Shown: one piece after another, positions 44,140-53,243 of the stretch
Layout: every line of letters starts with the position of its first letter
Numbering within the stretch: the first letter of the stretch is position 1
NCBI GenBank assembly: GCA_963575745.1
Contig: CAUYUJ010010380.1
Span: forward strand, 261,001-325,000
Length of the DNA stretch: 64,000 nucleotides
Direction: 5' to 3'
From: Prorocentrum cordatum
Lineage: Eukaryota; Sar; Dinophyceae; Prorocentrales; Prorocentraceae
Made by a program: the position numbers and the translations under genes
The notes under the pieces: model-generated
The model's database searches: none
The model's input: the letters and a program-made list of their open reading frames with translations, nothing else
What the model was told of the DNA's origin: nothing

Positions 44140-44345
44140 AACGTACGCATGATGCGTCGTGGGCACAATGGTAGCGAAGTCCGCCCCGCGCGCGACGCAG
44201 CAAGCAGGCGACGTAACTTAATTCTTTCGCGCCGAAGAGCGGGAGGCCACGCATGTCAAGAAACTCAAAGAATCCCTCGCGGTCGCCCACGGGGCCTCGC
44301 AAAGGCCTATTAGGACCTGGACTGAGATAAGCCTGGCGAAACACC
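44140..44345 (-). other. Possible captured exon, second piece
   Basis: On the minus strand the frame reads GDREGFFEFLDMRGLPLFGAK then ELSYVACLLRRARGGLRYHC, of normal protein composition, unlike the surrounding repeats. It might join to the piece at 44700-45020 across the satellite array. No family recognised. Confidence 0.3.
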
Positions 44346-44384
44346 CAACCATATGCAGCTGTGGGTACCAAGTGGGGCCACGAT

Positions 44385-44695
44385 TGCGTTGGGGGTGCGC
44401 CAAGATGGGGCGGCGCCGCCATGTGGACCACGTTACTAGGGCCTCCGGTGGAGCTCCATGCGGGGCCGCGAACCGAGCGAAGGGTGCGCCCACATGGGGC
44501 GCAGCCGCTATGTAGACCTGCCACTGGCGCCGTCAGTGGAGCTCCATGTGGGACCACGAACCGTGCGAGGGGTGCGCCCACATGGGCGGCACCGCCATGG
44601 GGCCATGCCGCCGGGGCCTTCGGGGGAGCCCCATGTGGGACCACGAAACGCCTGAGGGGTGCGCCCACATGAGGCGGCGCCGCCACGTGGACCCC
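44385..44695 (+). repeat. 89-bp satellite family, short array (+)
   Basis: About four units of 87-90 bp. Unit landmarks: CACATGGGGCGGC, GGAGCTCCATG and GGGACCACGAACCG. The reverse complement of this unit makes up the larger array at 56080-57130. Confidence 0.8.
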
Positions 44696-44699
44696 GAGC

Positions 44700-45020
44700 C
44701 AGCATGGATCCTGGCAGATCGGCGGGCCTGGCGAAAGCATGCAAGGTATCCAGGAATTTCGGGTCCTGTCCGAGCCCATCGATATCCTCCTGCGTGAGTG
44801 CATAACCTTCCTCGCAGTCATGGTCGGCCCACGCGGCGCCAAAATAATTGCCCTGCCTGGCCCACTCGCGCGCCAGAATATTAGCAGGGGCCATTCCACC
44901 ATACCTGGTGTAGTGGAAGTTCTTCTGTTTCGGGAACCCGTACTGGTCGCAAAAGTTCACGGGGAAGCCTGGGTTTGCAAACACGGCAGCACAATGTATT
45001 GCGTTCTTGCCCGCCGCCAC
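44700..45020 (-). other. Possible captured exon, first piece
   Basis: The minus-strand frame encodes AIHCAAVFANPGFPVNFCDQ, YGFPKQKNFHYTRYGGMAPA and NYFGAAWADHDCEEGYALTQ, then DIDGLGQDPKFLDTLHAF. Its composition and even residue usage look like a real globular protein, in contrast with the flanking repeats. I do not recognise the family. It could be a gene fragment carried by the insertion. Confidence 0.4.
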
Positions 45021-45707
45021 GTTGCCGACGCCGCCCCGCTGTCTCGCGCGAAAGTACGTCTCGCGTGATCGCGTCTCTCTGGATGCACTGCGCGGTTCTC
45101 ATTATGGATCTGCGTCCCCGAGAATTTCCAGAGGTGCGCCTGGCGACCTGCAGCTTTGCACAACCAGTTGCCACCGCGCCGCGAATTCAGGCGATGCCAC
45201 CGCCCTCGAGCACGCGCGCGCGCACCCGCGAACCCACGCGTTTGTAGGCTAGCGCGCGCAAGCACGCGCGTCGCGTTTGCTTGTGTACTTTTGCGTTCAC
45301 CATGCTGTTGTGCGCTGTAGTGTCGCATGGGGCTCGCGCGTGGTTGCGCGACCTTCAATGTGCCATTGAACGCAAGGGCGCCTTTGATGTGGCTGTCGCA
45401 ATGCCACTTGCTCCAATGTGTTTGTTCGATTAGCATTGCTACCGCTGTCGTTGGCGCGGCGGTTCCTGATCGCAACGTCGCGATTGGTAGGCAATTCGGT
45501 CCGCGCGCTTTCGCGCCGAACGCTGATATCGTGATCCCCATCGGGGCATCAGTTTGCAGCAAGGAGCATCGCGCGGGCGCTCGCGTTCACGCGTTCGGTC
45601 AGCCGAGATTCGTCCAACGCTATACCGATCGTTTGGCGTTTAAATGTTTATCTTTTTGAATTACGTTTTGTCGTCGAAAGCTTCGCCAGTAGAATAGCAT
45701 TACTGAG

Positions 45708-46109
45708 ATCTTAGCATCCATGGATATCGACAAAGCGTTCCTCAAAGGTCTGACCTATGAGGAACTTGCTCATGCCACCGGCGAGGGAACTCGCACGGTT
45801 TGCTTCGCTATTCCACCAGGAAGCGCCCAGGTGCTTCGTACACTACCCGGCTTCTCTTCTTACGATGAAAGCCGACACTGCCTCAGGTGCCTCAAGCCAG
45901 GGACGGGTGCAAAGGACGCCCCAAGAGCGTTCCCCCTCAAGCTTCGTACGACCACACGAGCTATAGGCCTCGCACCGACCAGTTACGATTCTGAGTTTGA
46001 ATTCAGTCAAGATCTGTTAACGGCACAACATGCCGACGATATCAACGTGACAGGCCTAGAGAAAAACGTAGATGACTATGTACAACGTGTCGAAAAAAGC
46101 GTTTGGTAA
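45708..46109 (+). pseudogene. Reverse transcriptase, catalytic part (right of nested insertion)
   Basis: Resumes with LASMDIDKAFLKG (motif A; D-x-x-A-F-L-x-G), then GAKDAPRAFPLKL, then QHADDINVTG (motif C). The two catalytic aspartates are at 46035-46040; the residue before them is Ala where Val or Met is usual. The frame stops at 46109 and continues in another. Confidence 0.8.
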
Positions 46110-47096
46110 ATGCAAGCTCAACAAACATTATTATACGAACTGCGCCGTTCGCTACACCAAAAATGAATTGATCATGGATCAGGACGAGTACATTAAACAA
46201 CGACGTCCTATCACACACCCTGAACTTACGGGAGCGGCGGCTGACGCCAAAGCTACCAAACTCATCACCGACATGTTCGTTAGCCTGCGAGGAGCTGTCG
46301 CCTGTGCCCTTCTTACTCAAGTCTGGCTTATGGTGTATGTAGTCTCTCTCCAGAAGATCCAAGAGCCCACCAACTTACAAGTCAGACGACTGAATGCTGC
46401 GACGCGAAAGCTGATCAGCAGCCCGAAACGCATCACTTTCCCTCGGATGAAACCGACGAACGAAGTAGACATACACAGTGATTCGGGGTATCGGAAGCTC
46501 ACCGGTGAGGAAGACGATGAGACCAAGGGCTACGGTATCCGTGGGGCTAACGTATTACGGCGAGGAAACTCGCCTCAAGGCAAATCCGCCATCCACCTTT
46601 GCGACGGACTATGCAATCACACCGATTGCAGGTGAGGTCCAGCTATGCCGCTGAGGCCCTTGCAGCTGCACACAACCTTGATGAATGCTACCCCACGCTC
46701 ATCACTCTCCACGAGCTCAAGGCAGGGGCACTTACTCCACGACAGCTACGAGATATGCGTGAAGTTGGAGGCCTAGCCATTAAAGTATCCCTTATTATAG
46801 ACGCTGAGTCTGTATACGAATCGCTATCCAGCAAAGATCTTAAGATACCGACGGAACGGACTTTGCTGGGACATATCAGCTGGATACGTGAGTTTATGGA
46901 TATAGGTATAATGCACAACGCACAGTGGTGTGGTACTAGAGATATGACCGCAGATGGGCATACAAAGGGGAGTATCGATCGGGAGCTGCTTTTGGAAGTG
47001 ATGTCAGGCACTCAGTCATTTAAGTATGACGTGAAGCAGTTTGTTCCCTTTCGGGGTCCTGAGGACAGAAACAAGTCTAAGCCAAATCAGTTTTAG
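46110..47096 (+). pseudogene. Connection and RNase H domain of the copia-like element
   Basis: RNase H removes the RNA strand during cDNA synthesis. The connection region reads NCAVRYTKNELIMDQDEYIK, RPITHPELTGA and LQKIQEPTNLQVRRLNA. RNase H motifs follow: VDIHSDSGYRKL (first Asp), SYAAEALAAAHN (Glu), SLIIDAESVYES (Asp) and CGTRDMTADGHTKGSID (last Asp). All acidic residues seem kept, but one frameshift lies near 46610. Ends with a stop at 47096. Confidence 0.75.
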
Positions 47097-47459
47097 TCTG
47101 TCCCTGTTGCCCCCGCGGTCCAGTCTGCCAGCACGGGCGCCTAATACAGAGGCGCCCTCCTAGTTGCTCGGAAACGAGCCTTACTTTTCACGCTCGGCAA
47201 CAAGCCTGTTCAGATCGATTCAGGCTCTTGCTGTAATACCCTTTTGCTCGGGGAGGTATAGCCTGTTTGGCTTACCTCTCGCCGGGCCGATAGCCCTTTG
47301 ATGTCCAAGGGGCTATTTTGCGTATGCGTGAAAATGCTTTGCGAGGACACTCGCCTTACAGTCTGGTGTTCGGCCAGACTGTACGTAATGTTTTTCTTGC
47401 AAACAGTCGCGCGCGCGGCCTTTGTGGAGCCTAACGGCTGCGCGGCTATACTCACCGTC

Positions 47460-47514
<55 letters not shown>
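47097..47514 (+). other. Element 3' non-coding region with poly-C tract
   Basis: Contains three hairpins of the GNRA family (47166, 47192, 47341) outside coding DNA. It ends in 54 consecutive C at 47461-47514, directly before the 3' LTR, where a purine-rich tract would be expected on this strand. Confidence 0.7.
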
Positions 47515-47515
<1 letters not shown>

Positions 47516-47516
47516 A

Positions 47517-47781
47517 TTTTAAGGGTAGCTCTTTGGGAGATGTTATATAGGATCGGGAGTATAGCTCGCGCGCCGTTGCCTTCGGCTCAAGGCACGCGCG
47601 CCCTATTTGCCCGGACACTGCTGGTGTTCGCTATGCGCTGGAAAGATCATTGCATCGATCGTATCCTATCTTATCCGTCCACTCCCCATACTGAACTACC
47701 CCAGCATGGCATTGGACGCTATCTGCCATCCGCTTCCCATGGAGTCGGATGCGATTTGGCTTACCACAGTCACTTCAGACT
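47517..47781 (+). repeat. 3' LTR of the copia-like element
   Basis: Pairs with 27734-27998. It is followed by CTTAGA (47782-47787), the right target-site copy. Confidence 0.9.
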
Positions 47782-47787
47782 CTTAGA

Positions 47788-48850
47788 ACGAAGCCTCGAG
47801 AGGACCTGAAAAAATCTTGCCACAAAGTGTGCAAGTCCAACCTTTCAGAAATCCGCGCCAGACATGGTTGGACATACTCTTTGACCTGCTCACTGAAGCC
47901 GCACGCCTCTGGACCCGCGAGACACGAGGAGAAACGACCAGCCTCTCAGGATCTCTGGGAGCGGCAGCAGCAGCGATGGCAAGGGAGGCATGACGGAGCA
48001 AGATAGACTCGGCCTCCTTGAGGAAGCTGCGGGCGCGCCTCGCGGTCGGGTCTGACACCTGGGCGCGCGAGGCGCGCTCGTCGGCCAGGCCGTCCGCCAC
48101 CCCGTTCAGGAGGGTACTTCATTCCTAGACTGAGGCGCCGAAGCGGGCGCGCTTAACCTCGTCCTCATCAAGGCGGGAGGGAACGTGCACAGGTGAGAAA
48201 TTGGCAGCTCGAGAGTCGGAAAGCCCCCAGACCTCATACTAAACTGCAGTAAAGGTCAGCATTCTCGAGCTTCACACAATGATGACGGCCCTGGGCACAA
48301 GCCCGAACATGATTGACACGATCAGAGAGAATGGTGACGTCCTCATCCTGGCGGCCCTAAGCACTTCGATCAGACCCAGAAGCTCGGCCCGCGGAACCGT
48401 CTGCTTAGGGCTGTCCACCAGACCTGTGCACCCCGAGCCCCAAGAGAGGGGTCTCAAAGGGGCCAGGCGAACAAAATTCCAGGGCCGGTTGCTTGCCGTA
48501 GTGGCCACCAGAGCCGCGCGCGCGCCATAGGTCCCTCTAGGCAGGGGCCAAGCCTGGACGCGGAACCATTCGAGCTCACGATATTCAGGAGGGGGCGGGA
48601 GCTCAAGCCAGGGAAGGGGAATCTGCCCACGGAGCCAGTAAATGGGGGCCTGACCAACCTCACACAAAGCCTGCTGCGCAAGATGGCTGTTCTCCATCAC
48701 GGATTCCGACGTGGGCTCTACTCCAACAATCGCTGCTCTCTCTTGAGAGAAAGAGTTACATGGGCATTCCCAACACCGATGTGCACTAGTTTCAGTGGAA
48801 CGCTTGCCCATGCCCCCAGGCAAACGAAGGGCGTCGAGGGCCGGGAATTC
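47788..48850 (-). pseudogene. LINE-B RNase H-like and C-terminal region
   Basis: The frame 48823-48272 includes SPKQTVPRAELLGLIEVLRA, matching the 'Q-T-x-x-R-A-E-L' strand-helix of LINE RNase H domains, where the Glu is catalytic. Upstream in the same frame, AHRCWECPCNSF may be a zinc-binding piece. The last piece (48100-47788) ends GWTCTLCGKIFSGPLEASF, a C-x2-C motif that stops exactly at the copia target site. Confidence 0.55.
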
Positions 48851-49053
48851 CCACCCGAGAGAAGCGAGAAACGCCTGATATGCCCCTAACGGACCTCGGA
48901 CCCAGGACCAGCCCTTGGCAACACGGGCGAGGGACTGACTCCAGCTCCGTCGGATCCTTTCGGCGAGGCTGGGGCTGGAGAGAACCCGCGAAAACCAGGC
49001 GCCAATAAGTGCGCGAATCTATTGAGTCCACGGGTCACGCCCTGAACCAAAAG

Positions 49054-50960
49054 TCACCCTGATGGCCGCGATGGCACAAGAGCCACGCTGGGGGCATTTG
49101 CTGCCCAAGCGGGCCCGGCCGCACAACTGTCGCAAAGTGAAGGAGGCCAGCCCGTGGACCTCAGGGCCCAAGCAGCCACGGGAAAGCTGTCGGTGAAGTA
49201 AAGCTGGGTCGCATTGGGCCTCGTCTGGACGAAACCAGCAATCTCGAGATCAGAAAGCCGCACTTTCAAGAAGCGGTTGCGACGAACCTTGACAGATCCA
49301 GCAGCTCCGAAAGTCGCGTCGTGCCCCAGGTCCCTTGCCGATTGAATCGTGGAAAGATTCGCGGCTTCTTTCGTGGAAAGATACGTGGCTTCTTCGCCCG
49401 CTTCAGCAGCCCAGGCATTCAGCCTCGAGCGCACCGCGGCGGAAGAGGCCATGGGGGCACATTTCTTGACAGACAAAACGCACCTCCTTCGTCTCAAACC
49501 CTCAAGCAGGGTGCGAAGGACAACAGGGAAAGCAACGCTGATCGCATGTTCCGCGCCAGCGATCCCGAAGGCCAAATCGTCAGTCCTCCCGCGGAGGCGC
49601 AGACCAGGGCCCCTGGAAGACGTCTGCTGAAGAGGTTCAAAAAGGAAAGCTCTGGCCCAGGAAACTGCCTGACCGCGCGCCGCAAGAATGCCGCCCCCAG
49701 GCAACAACCCTGGGGGGGCCGTCTTTTTCGAGGGTGCGGAGGCGAGGTCCGAGGTAGACGTCGAGGGCGAGAACTAGGAGCCGAAGAGGGTAGCCCACAT
49801 CATGGGTTGCAGTCGCGAGGTCGGACAGGTTGACTAGATCATACAAGTTGCGCAGATCCAGCAATCCCCCCGCCGCCGAGAAACCTCCCAGCCCCTCCGG
49901 CTCCCCCTCGAGTTTGTCTGACCAACCTGCGTGCTCGGCAGAGCTGCCAACTGCCTGATCCCACGATCCGTGGCTGGCCCTGCCCCAAGCTCCAATCATT
50001 GGTTTGCGGATTCGGCACAGCTGGACATAACAGGGATTCAAAGGAGCAGCGAGGCGGAGGCCTCCGCCCCCCTTATCAAACAAATCAGATTGAACAAGTC
50101 CTGGAAGGGAACCGTAGCAGTAGACTCCACATCAGAAAGAAGGGCCGCCAATGCGATGCGACATCCCGGAGGGCGCTCCATGACCAGACGGGGTGGCAGA
50201 CCATCCAGGCCCCGACCCCGCCCATCAGGGATGGACCGCATGGCAGCTCTCACCTGGTCGGCAGCGATGGGGGCCATGGGCTCAGACCTGTGAGCAGCAA
50301 CTCTCCAGGAGGTTAAGGCTGTGAAGACTTCTCGCCTGCTGTGGCGGCTCCAAATATGGTGCCAAGCCCCCCCCCCCCCCCCATCGACTTCGAGAAGCTC
50401 CGAAGGTGCGACTGCTGGGTGCCCGGCTCCTCACGAGGCCCCACGGGTTCCTTTGCAAGCCCGTGAGCTGGCGCAGCCGATTTCTGCCAGACCTTCCAAC
50501 GGCTGCGGGCTGCGTTCGCGGCGACAATGGCAGCTCGCTTGCCCTTGGCCTCGGACTCTTCAGCGATCCGCTGCAGACTCTCAGCAGACAGCTCATGCAC
50601 GCGACGAAGCCAATCGGTCCATCTCGAAAGCACCGCCCCTTCCTGGGCGCCAGATGGGTTGAGAGCTTCAGGCCGAACGAGGGCCCCAAGTATCCTGACA
50701 TGACTCCAGAATTGGGCGGCACAAAAAAGGCGAGGCCCCATGGGTTCCTCCGGGTCGGCCTCGGGGCCCACAAGACGCCTCAAGAAAGCCAACTGGGAAG
50801 CAAAGGCCTGCCAGAAACGAGCATGCCTATCAGCGAGGAGGGGCCCTCGGAGGCCTTAGGAGCCAGTGGAGCCTCCCCAGCGCGAGGAGCCTGGCATCTA
50901 CCTACACACTGGGGCCACTTCTCTTCTCGCAGACCTTTTTGCCGGCACGCGTGACCAGCT
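49054..50960 (-). pseudogene. LINE-B reverse transcriptase
   Basis: Reading leftwards: a linker helix; VRAAMRSIPDGRGRGLDGLP at about 50230 (RT fingers); GGLLDLRNLYDLVNLSDLAT at about 49860 (motif A, Asp kept); GILAARGQAVSWARAFLFEP at about 49690 (motif B region); and TDDLAFGIAG with the catalytic Asp pair at 49576-49581 (motif C). At least three frameshifts split these blocks. Confidence 0.7.
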
Positions 50961-51089
50961 CAAACTCGGCCCAAGTCGTTGGCCGACTGGAGCGCATCAT
51001 GCTGCTCGCTGGCCTGCTGAGCAGCTTGCAAGTTCGACTTGGAACGAGACGGCTTGGATCCCAAAAGGGCCCGCGCACGGCGCGCAGCA

Positions 51090-51785
51090 TCATCTCAGGC
51101 CAACGCCCAACATTTGCCCTTGATCCGTCGCGACGTCCAATGCCCTTGGCCCCAAGACACGAAGCCCTTTGATCAGCTGTGGCGATGCCTGGAACTCGAA
51201 CTTCAGCGCCAAGTGGGCCCCCCACGGCGCTGAAGCGCTAAGGCCGTCATAGCGGACGGCCGACAGGAAAATGCTGGGCACTAGACCGAAGTCAAACTTG
51301 CTAGCTGGGCCCTTGCCGCCAGTGCGCGTGACAGCCAAGTTGGTCGGGATCTCAACCAATTCGACCCTGCTGGGAAATTTAACACTGGGAATGTCCTCGA
51401 CTGAGTTCTGCCAATCAACAATCAGAAGAACAGGCCCTGGCACCTGGCCAACGCGGGCTCCTAGCTGCGAGGGCACCTGCACATTCTTCCCGTTTAAGCC
51501 CGCGCCAGAGATGTAATAGATTGGGACCAAGGTGGCGACAATATACCGAACGGAGCGCGGCTAACCGCCACGGCCTCCACTGACATGCTAGAAGGCCCCA
51601 GATGAGAACGAGCAAGAACGGCCACGCCGGCAGAGGACGAGTCAGCGCCCGCGCCGTCGGCAGCGCCACATACCACCTTCCAACCGAGGCGGCTCATAGC
51701 CTTCTGCGCATCCGTCAGCATCGGCCCGCGAGCGCGGGCCTCCACTAGAAAAATGATGTCGGACTGGGCCCCTGAAAGCCAACGC
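51090..51785 (-). pseudogene. LINE-B APE-type endonuclease
   Basis: The first part, in the frame ending at 51494, reads SVSQWGPQAERWLSGAQSDI, IFLVEARARGPMLTDAQKAM, then SSAGVAVLARSHLG. The second, in the frame 51530-51090, reads PVLLIVDWQNSVEDIPSVK, then KFDFGLVPSIF. The Glu after 'FLV' and the Asp in 'VDWQN' are the expected metal ligands. A frameshift between the two pieces inactivates it. Confidence 0.65.
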
Positions 51786-53221
51786 TCAGCTTGCGGACCC
51801 CATTGGGAGACGCTGCCAGAGGTGATCTTCAGGGACTTGGGAGGGATATACGACAGGTTCATGGGCGCGGAGGCTGCCGCGGCGGGTTTGGCGGCCGCGG
51901 GCATGCCAGGAAGAACCCCCCGCAGCCCAAACATTGCCACCTCCTGCCCTCGCGCTCTCCCCCCGCCCCTGCCGCGCGGCGACCCGCGCAGCGCGCGCCC
52001 CGGCGGCCTGGCGGGCGGCCCGAATGGCGGCGCCCCCCCGCGCGGGCGGCGGCGGGGCCGCGAGCGGATCGGCGGCTGGATCTCCAGAGGCCTGTGACCC
52101 GCCTGCGGCTGCAGGAACAGGGGGGTCTGCGCCATCTGGCGCACTGGACCCGGCAGCTCCCTCACCAGCCGAGGCCCTTGCGTCCGTTTTGCGCCGTTCC
52201 TTGAGCTGGTCGAACTCGATTGCCTTCTCATTGCGCGGCGTCTGGGCTGCATCACGTGCCAGGGAGAAAGCTGCGCCCGGAAGCTGAGGCTCACGCTCTG
52301 CACAGTTCTCGGCGAAGTCGGCCAACTGCTCCCGCTCCTCATCAGAGTAGAAGTCGCTGGAAAGACCCGAATCGCCACCCAAATCGAGCGCGAGAGGGGG
52401 CGGGTCGGCCAGTAGAGCCTCAAAGTGGACAGCAGACTTCTTTGCCGAGGGCTCCGCGCGCGGGAGCAAGCGCTGCGCCATGCGGCGCGCAGCTTCCTCG
52501 ACCTCCTTAGCAGCGAGCTCATCCGCCGAGGCCTGGTCGACCTTCCTCCCAGCCATCTCCAGCATCTTCTGAACCCGAACCTGGTGCTGTAGAGCCTGCT
52601 GGAGCTTGGTAGAAGCCGCGCGCTGTCGCCCTTCGGCAGCCTGCGCCTTCGTGCCCTGGCCCCGCTTCTGGACTGATGCTGGCCTCTCGATGCCGAACTC
52701 ATCGAGGAGGGCACGGCCCTTCTCAGGCGGTAGATCGGCCACGAACTTCTGCGCGAAGGCCAGCTGGGATGCGGCCAGGTTGCCAGGCTTCGGCCAGGAG
52801 CTGGCTCCAAGACAGCTTCCGCCCGCACCCCCAGCCGAAGGACCACCTCCGACCACGCTTGAGTCCTGCTCGGGCACGAGACTGCCGCCGCAACCGACAC
52901 AGTGTCCACGCTTACGGAGAAGACGGTCGTAAGTCGAATGCCCACAAGAGCAAAAAGTGCAAGAATATTTCTTGCGGCGGCGTCCGCGGACAGGAATCCA
53001 TGGACCATCTTGGGGCACAGGTGGTAGCGGCGTTCGTGCCCGCGGATCGTACTTGAAGCCTCCCTGCAGGGCCATGCCACTGGAGAGGAGAGCGATGAAA
53101 GAGGTAGCTCACCCGATTGAACGGGGGCGGGCAGCTGCAAGGGCGGACCAGCAAACGGCAAGAAATTGAAAGCTGGCCGCGGACTAGCGGCATCCACGTG
53201 TTCCCCTGGGGAACTAAGCAT
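51786..53221 (-). pseudogene. LINE-B ORF1-like protein
   Basis: A 429-codon open frame (53075-51786) follows the leader region. It starts with MALQGGFKYDPRARTPLPP, then a zinc-finger-like YSCTFCSCGHSTYDRLL...HCVGCGG, then a long Ala/Glu/Arg/Gln coiled-coil stretch (KLQQALQHQVRVQKMLEMAG) and an Ala/Pro/Arg-rich tail. This is the layout of the first protein, or the N-terminal half of a single polyprotein, in dinoflagellate LINEs; it probably binds element RNA. Confidence 0.6.
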
Positions 53222-53243
53222 CTTGAGCCAAAACGGCTACGGG
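53222..53243 (-). other. Relic dinoflagellate spliced leader at the 5' end of LINE-B
   Basis: On the minus strand the sequence begins CCCGTAGCCGTTTT and ends GGCTCAAG, one substitution (A to G) from DinoSL. ATG follows directly (53221-53219), opening the frame that leads into LINE-B. Confidence 0.85.

Larger units (their letters stand above)
41557..45707. mobile_element. 4.15-kb insertion splitting the reverse transcriptase
   Basis: Bounded by the GATCTT duplication. The ends show no clear inverted or direct repeats and no transposase. Contents: T15 tract at 41605, CpG-rich GCGCGC DNA at 41700-42150 and 45000-45600, GGA and CCT patches (42170-42260; 42700-42950), a CTTGGGG patch (43150-43250), TTTTTGTCGG repeats, an 89-bp satellite array, and a possible captured exon (44700-45020, minus). 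None of the GNRA hairpins of the host element occur inside. The type of element is unknown. Confidence 0.75.
28215..47354 (+). repeat. Dispersed family of GNRA-tetraloop mini-hairpins
   Basis: Consensus GCNNG-GNRA-CNNGC, 14 nt, usually followed by C. Full 5-bp stems start at 28215, 28254, 28308, 28582, 29098, 29171, 29637, 29962, 30109, 30658, 30874, 31557, 32133, 32218, 32823, 33408, 33913, 34321, 34831, 34912, 35455, 35488, 36023, 36112, 36554, 38506, 39016, 40340, 40748, 41009, 45781, 46560, 47166 and 47341 (34 sites; 28582 and 47341 have a GACA loop; 29098 and 36554 contain a G-T pair). One-mismatch copies start at 30583, 33147, 33456, 33711, 37170, 37428 and 47192. The middle stem pairs take many values (TC/GA, GG/CC, GC/GC, GA/TC, CT/AG, TG/CA, AG/CT, CG/CG, GT/AC) yet stay paired. 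None lies in the LTRs or in the nested insertion. Confidence 0.9.
27734..47781 (+). mobile_element. Giant Ty1/copia-like LTR retrotransposon (about 20 kb, 15.9 kb without nested insertion)
   Basis: Two 265-bp direct repeats of equal length, a primer-binding site abutting the first, a 6-bp target duplication, and Gag, protease, integrase, reverse transcriptase, RNase H in the order integrase-before-RT, which defines Ty1/copia. Extra modules are a Tpt1/KptA-like domain, a RING-H2 finger and a methyltransferase-like segment. Frames change at least a dozen times and several catalytic residues are lost, so the copy is dead. By eye the LTRs differ at about a dozen positions, so it is not a very recent insertion. 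The TG...CA termini usual for LTRs are not evident at the match limits. Confidence 0.85.
47788..53243 (-). mobile_element. LINE-B: decayed minus-strand non-LTR retrotransposon, near full length
   Basis: From 53243 leftwards: a spliced-leader relic, an ORF1-like protein with a zinc-finger-like start, an APE endonuclease, a reverse transcriptase, an RNase H-like segment and a final C-x2-C region. Frames are broken repeatedly. It is a different LINE lineage from LINE-A (motifs 'YVDDLAFGIAG', 'DWQNSVEDIP'). The left limit is where the copia element begins. Confidence 0.75.

Noticed and set aside
41557-45707. Terminal inverted repeats on the nested insertion
   Set aside because: The first and last 60 bases were compared in both orientations and show no convincing match.
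28215-47354. CRISPR-like repeat array
   Set aside because: The repeats are only 14 nt, irregularly spaced over 19 kb, vary in sequence with conserved pairing, and the genome is eukaryotic.
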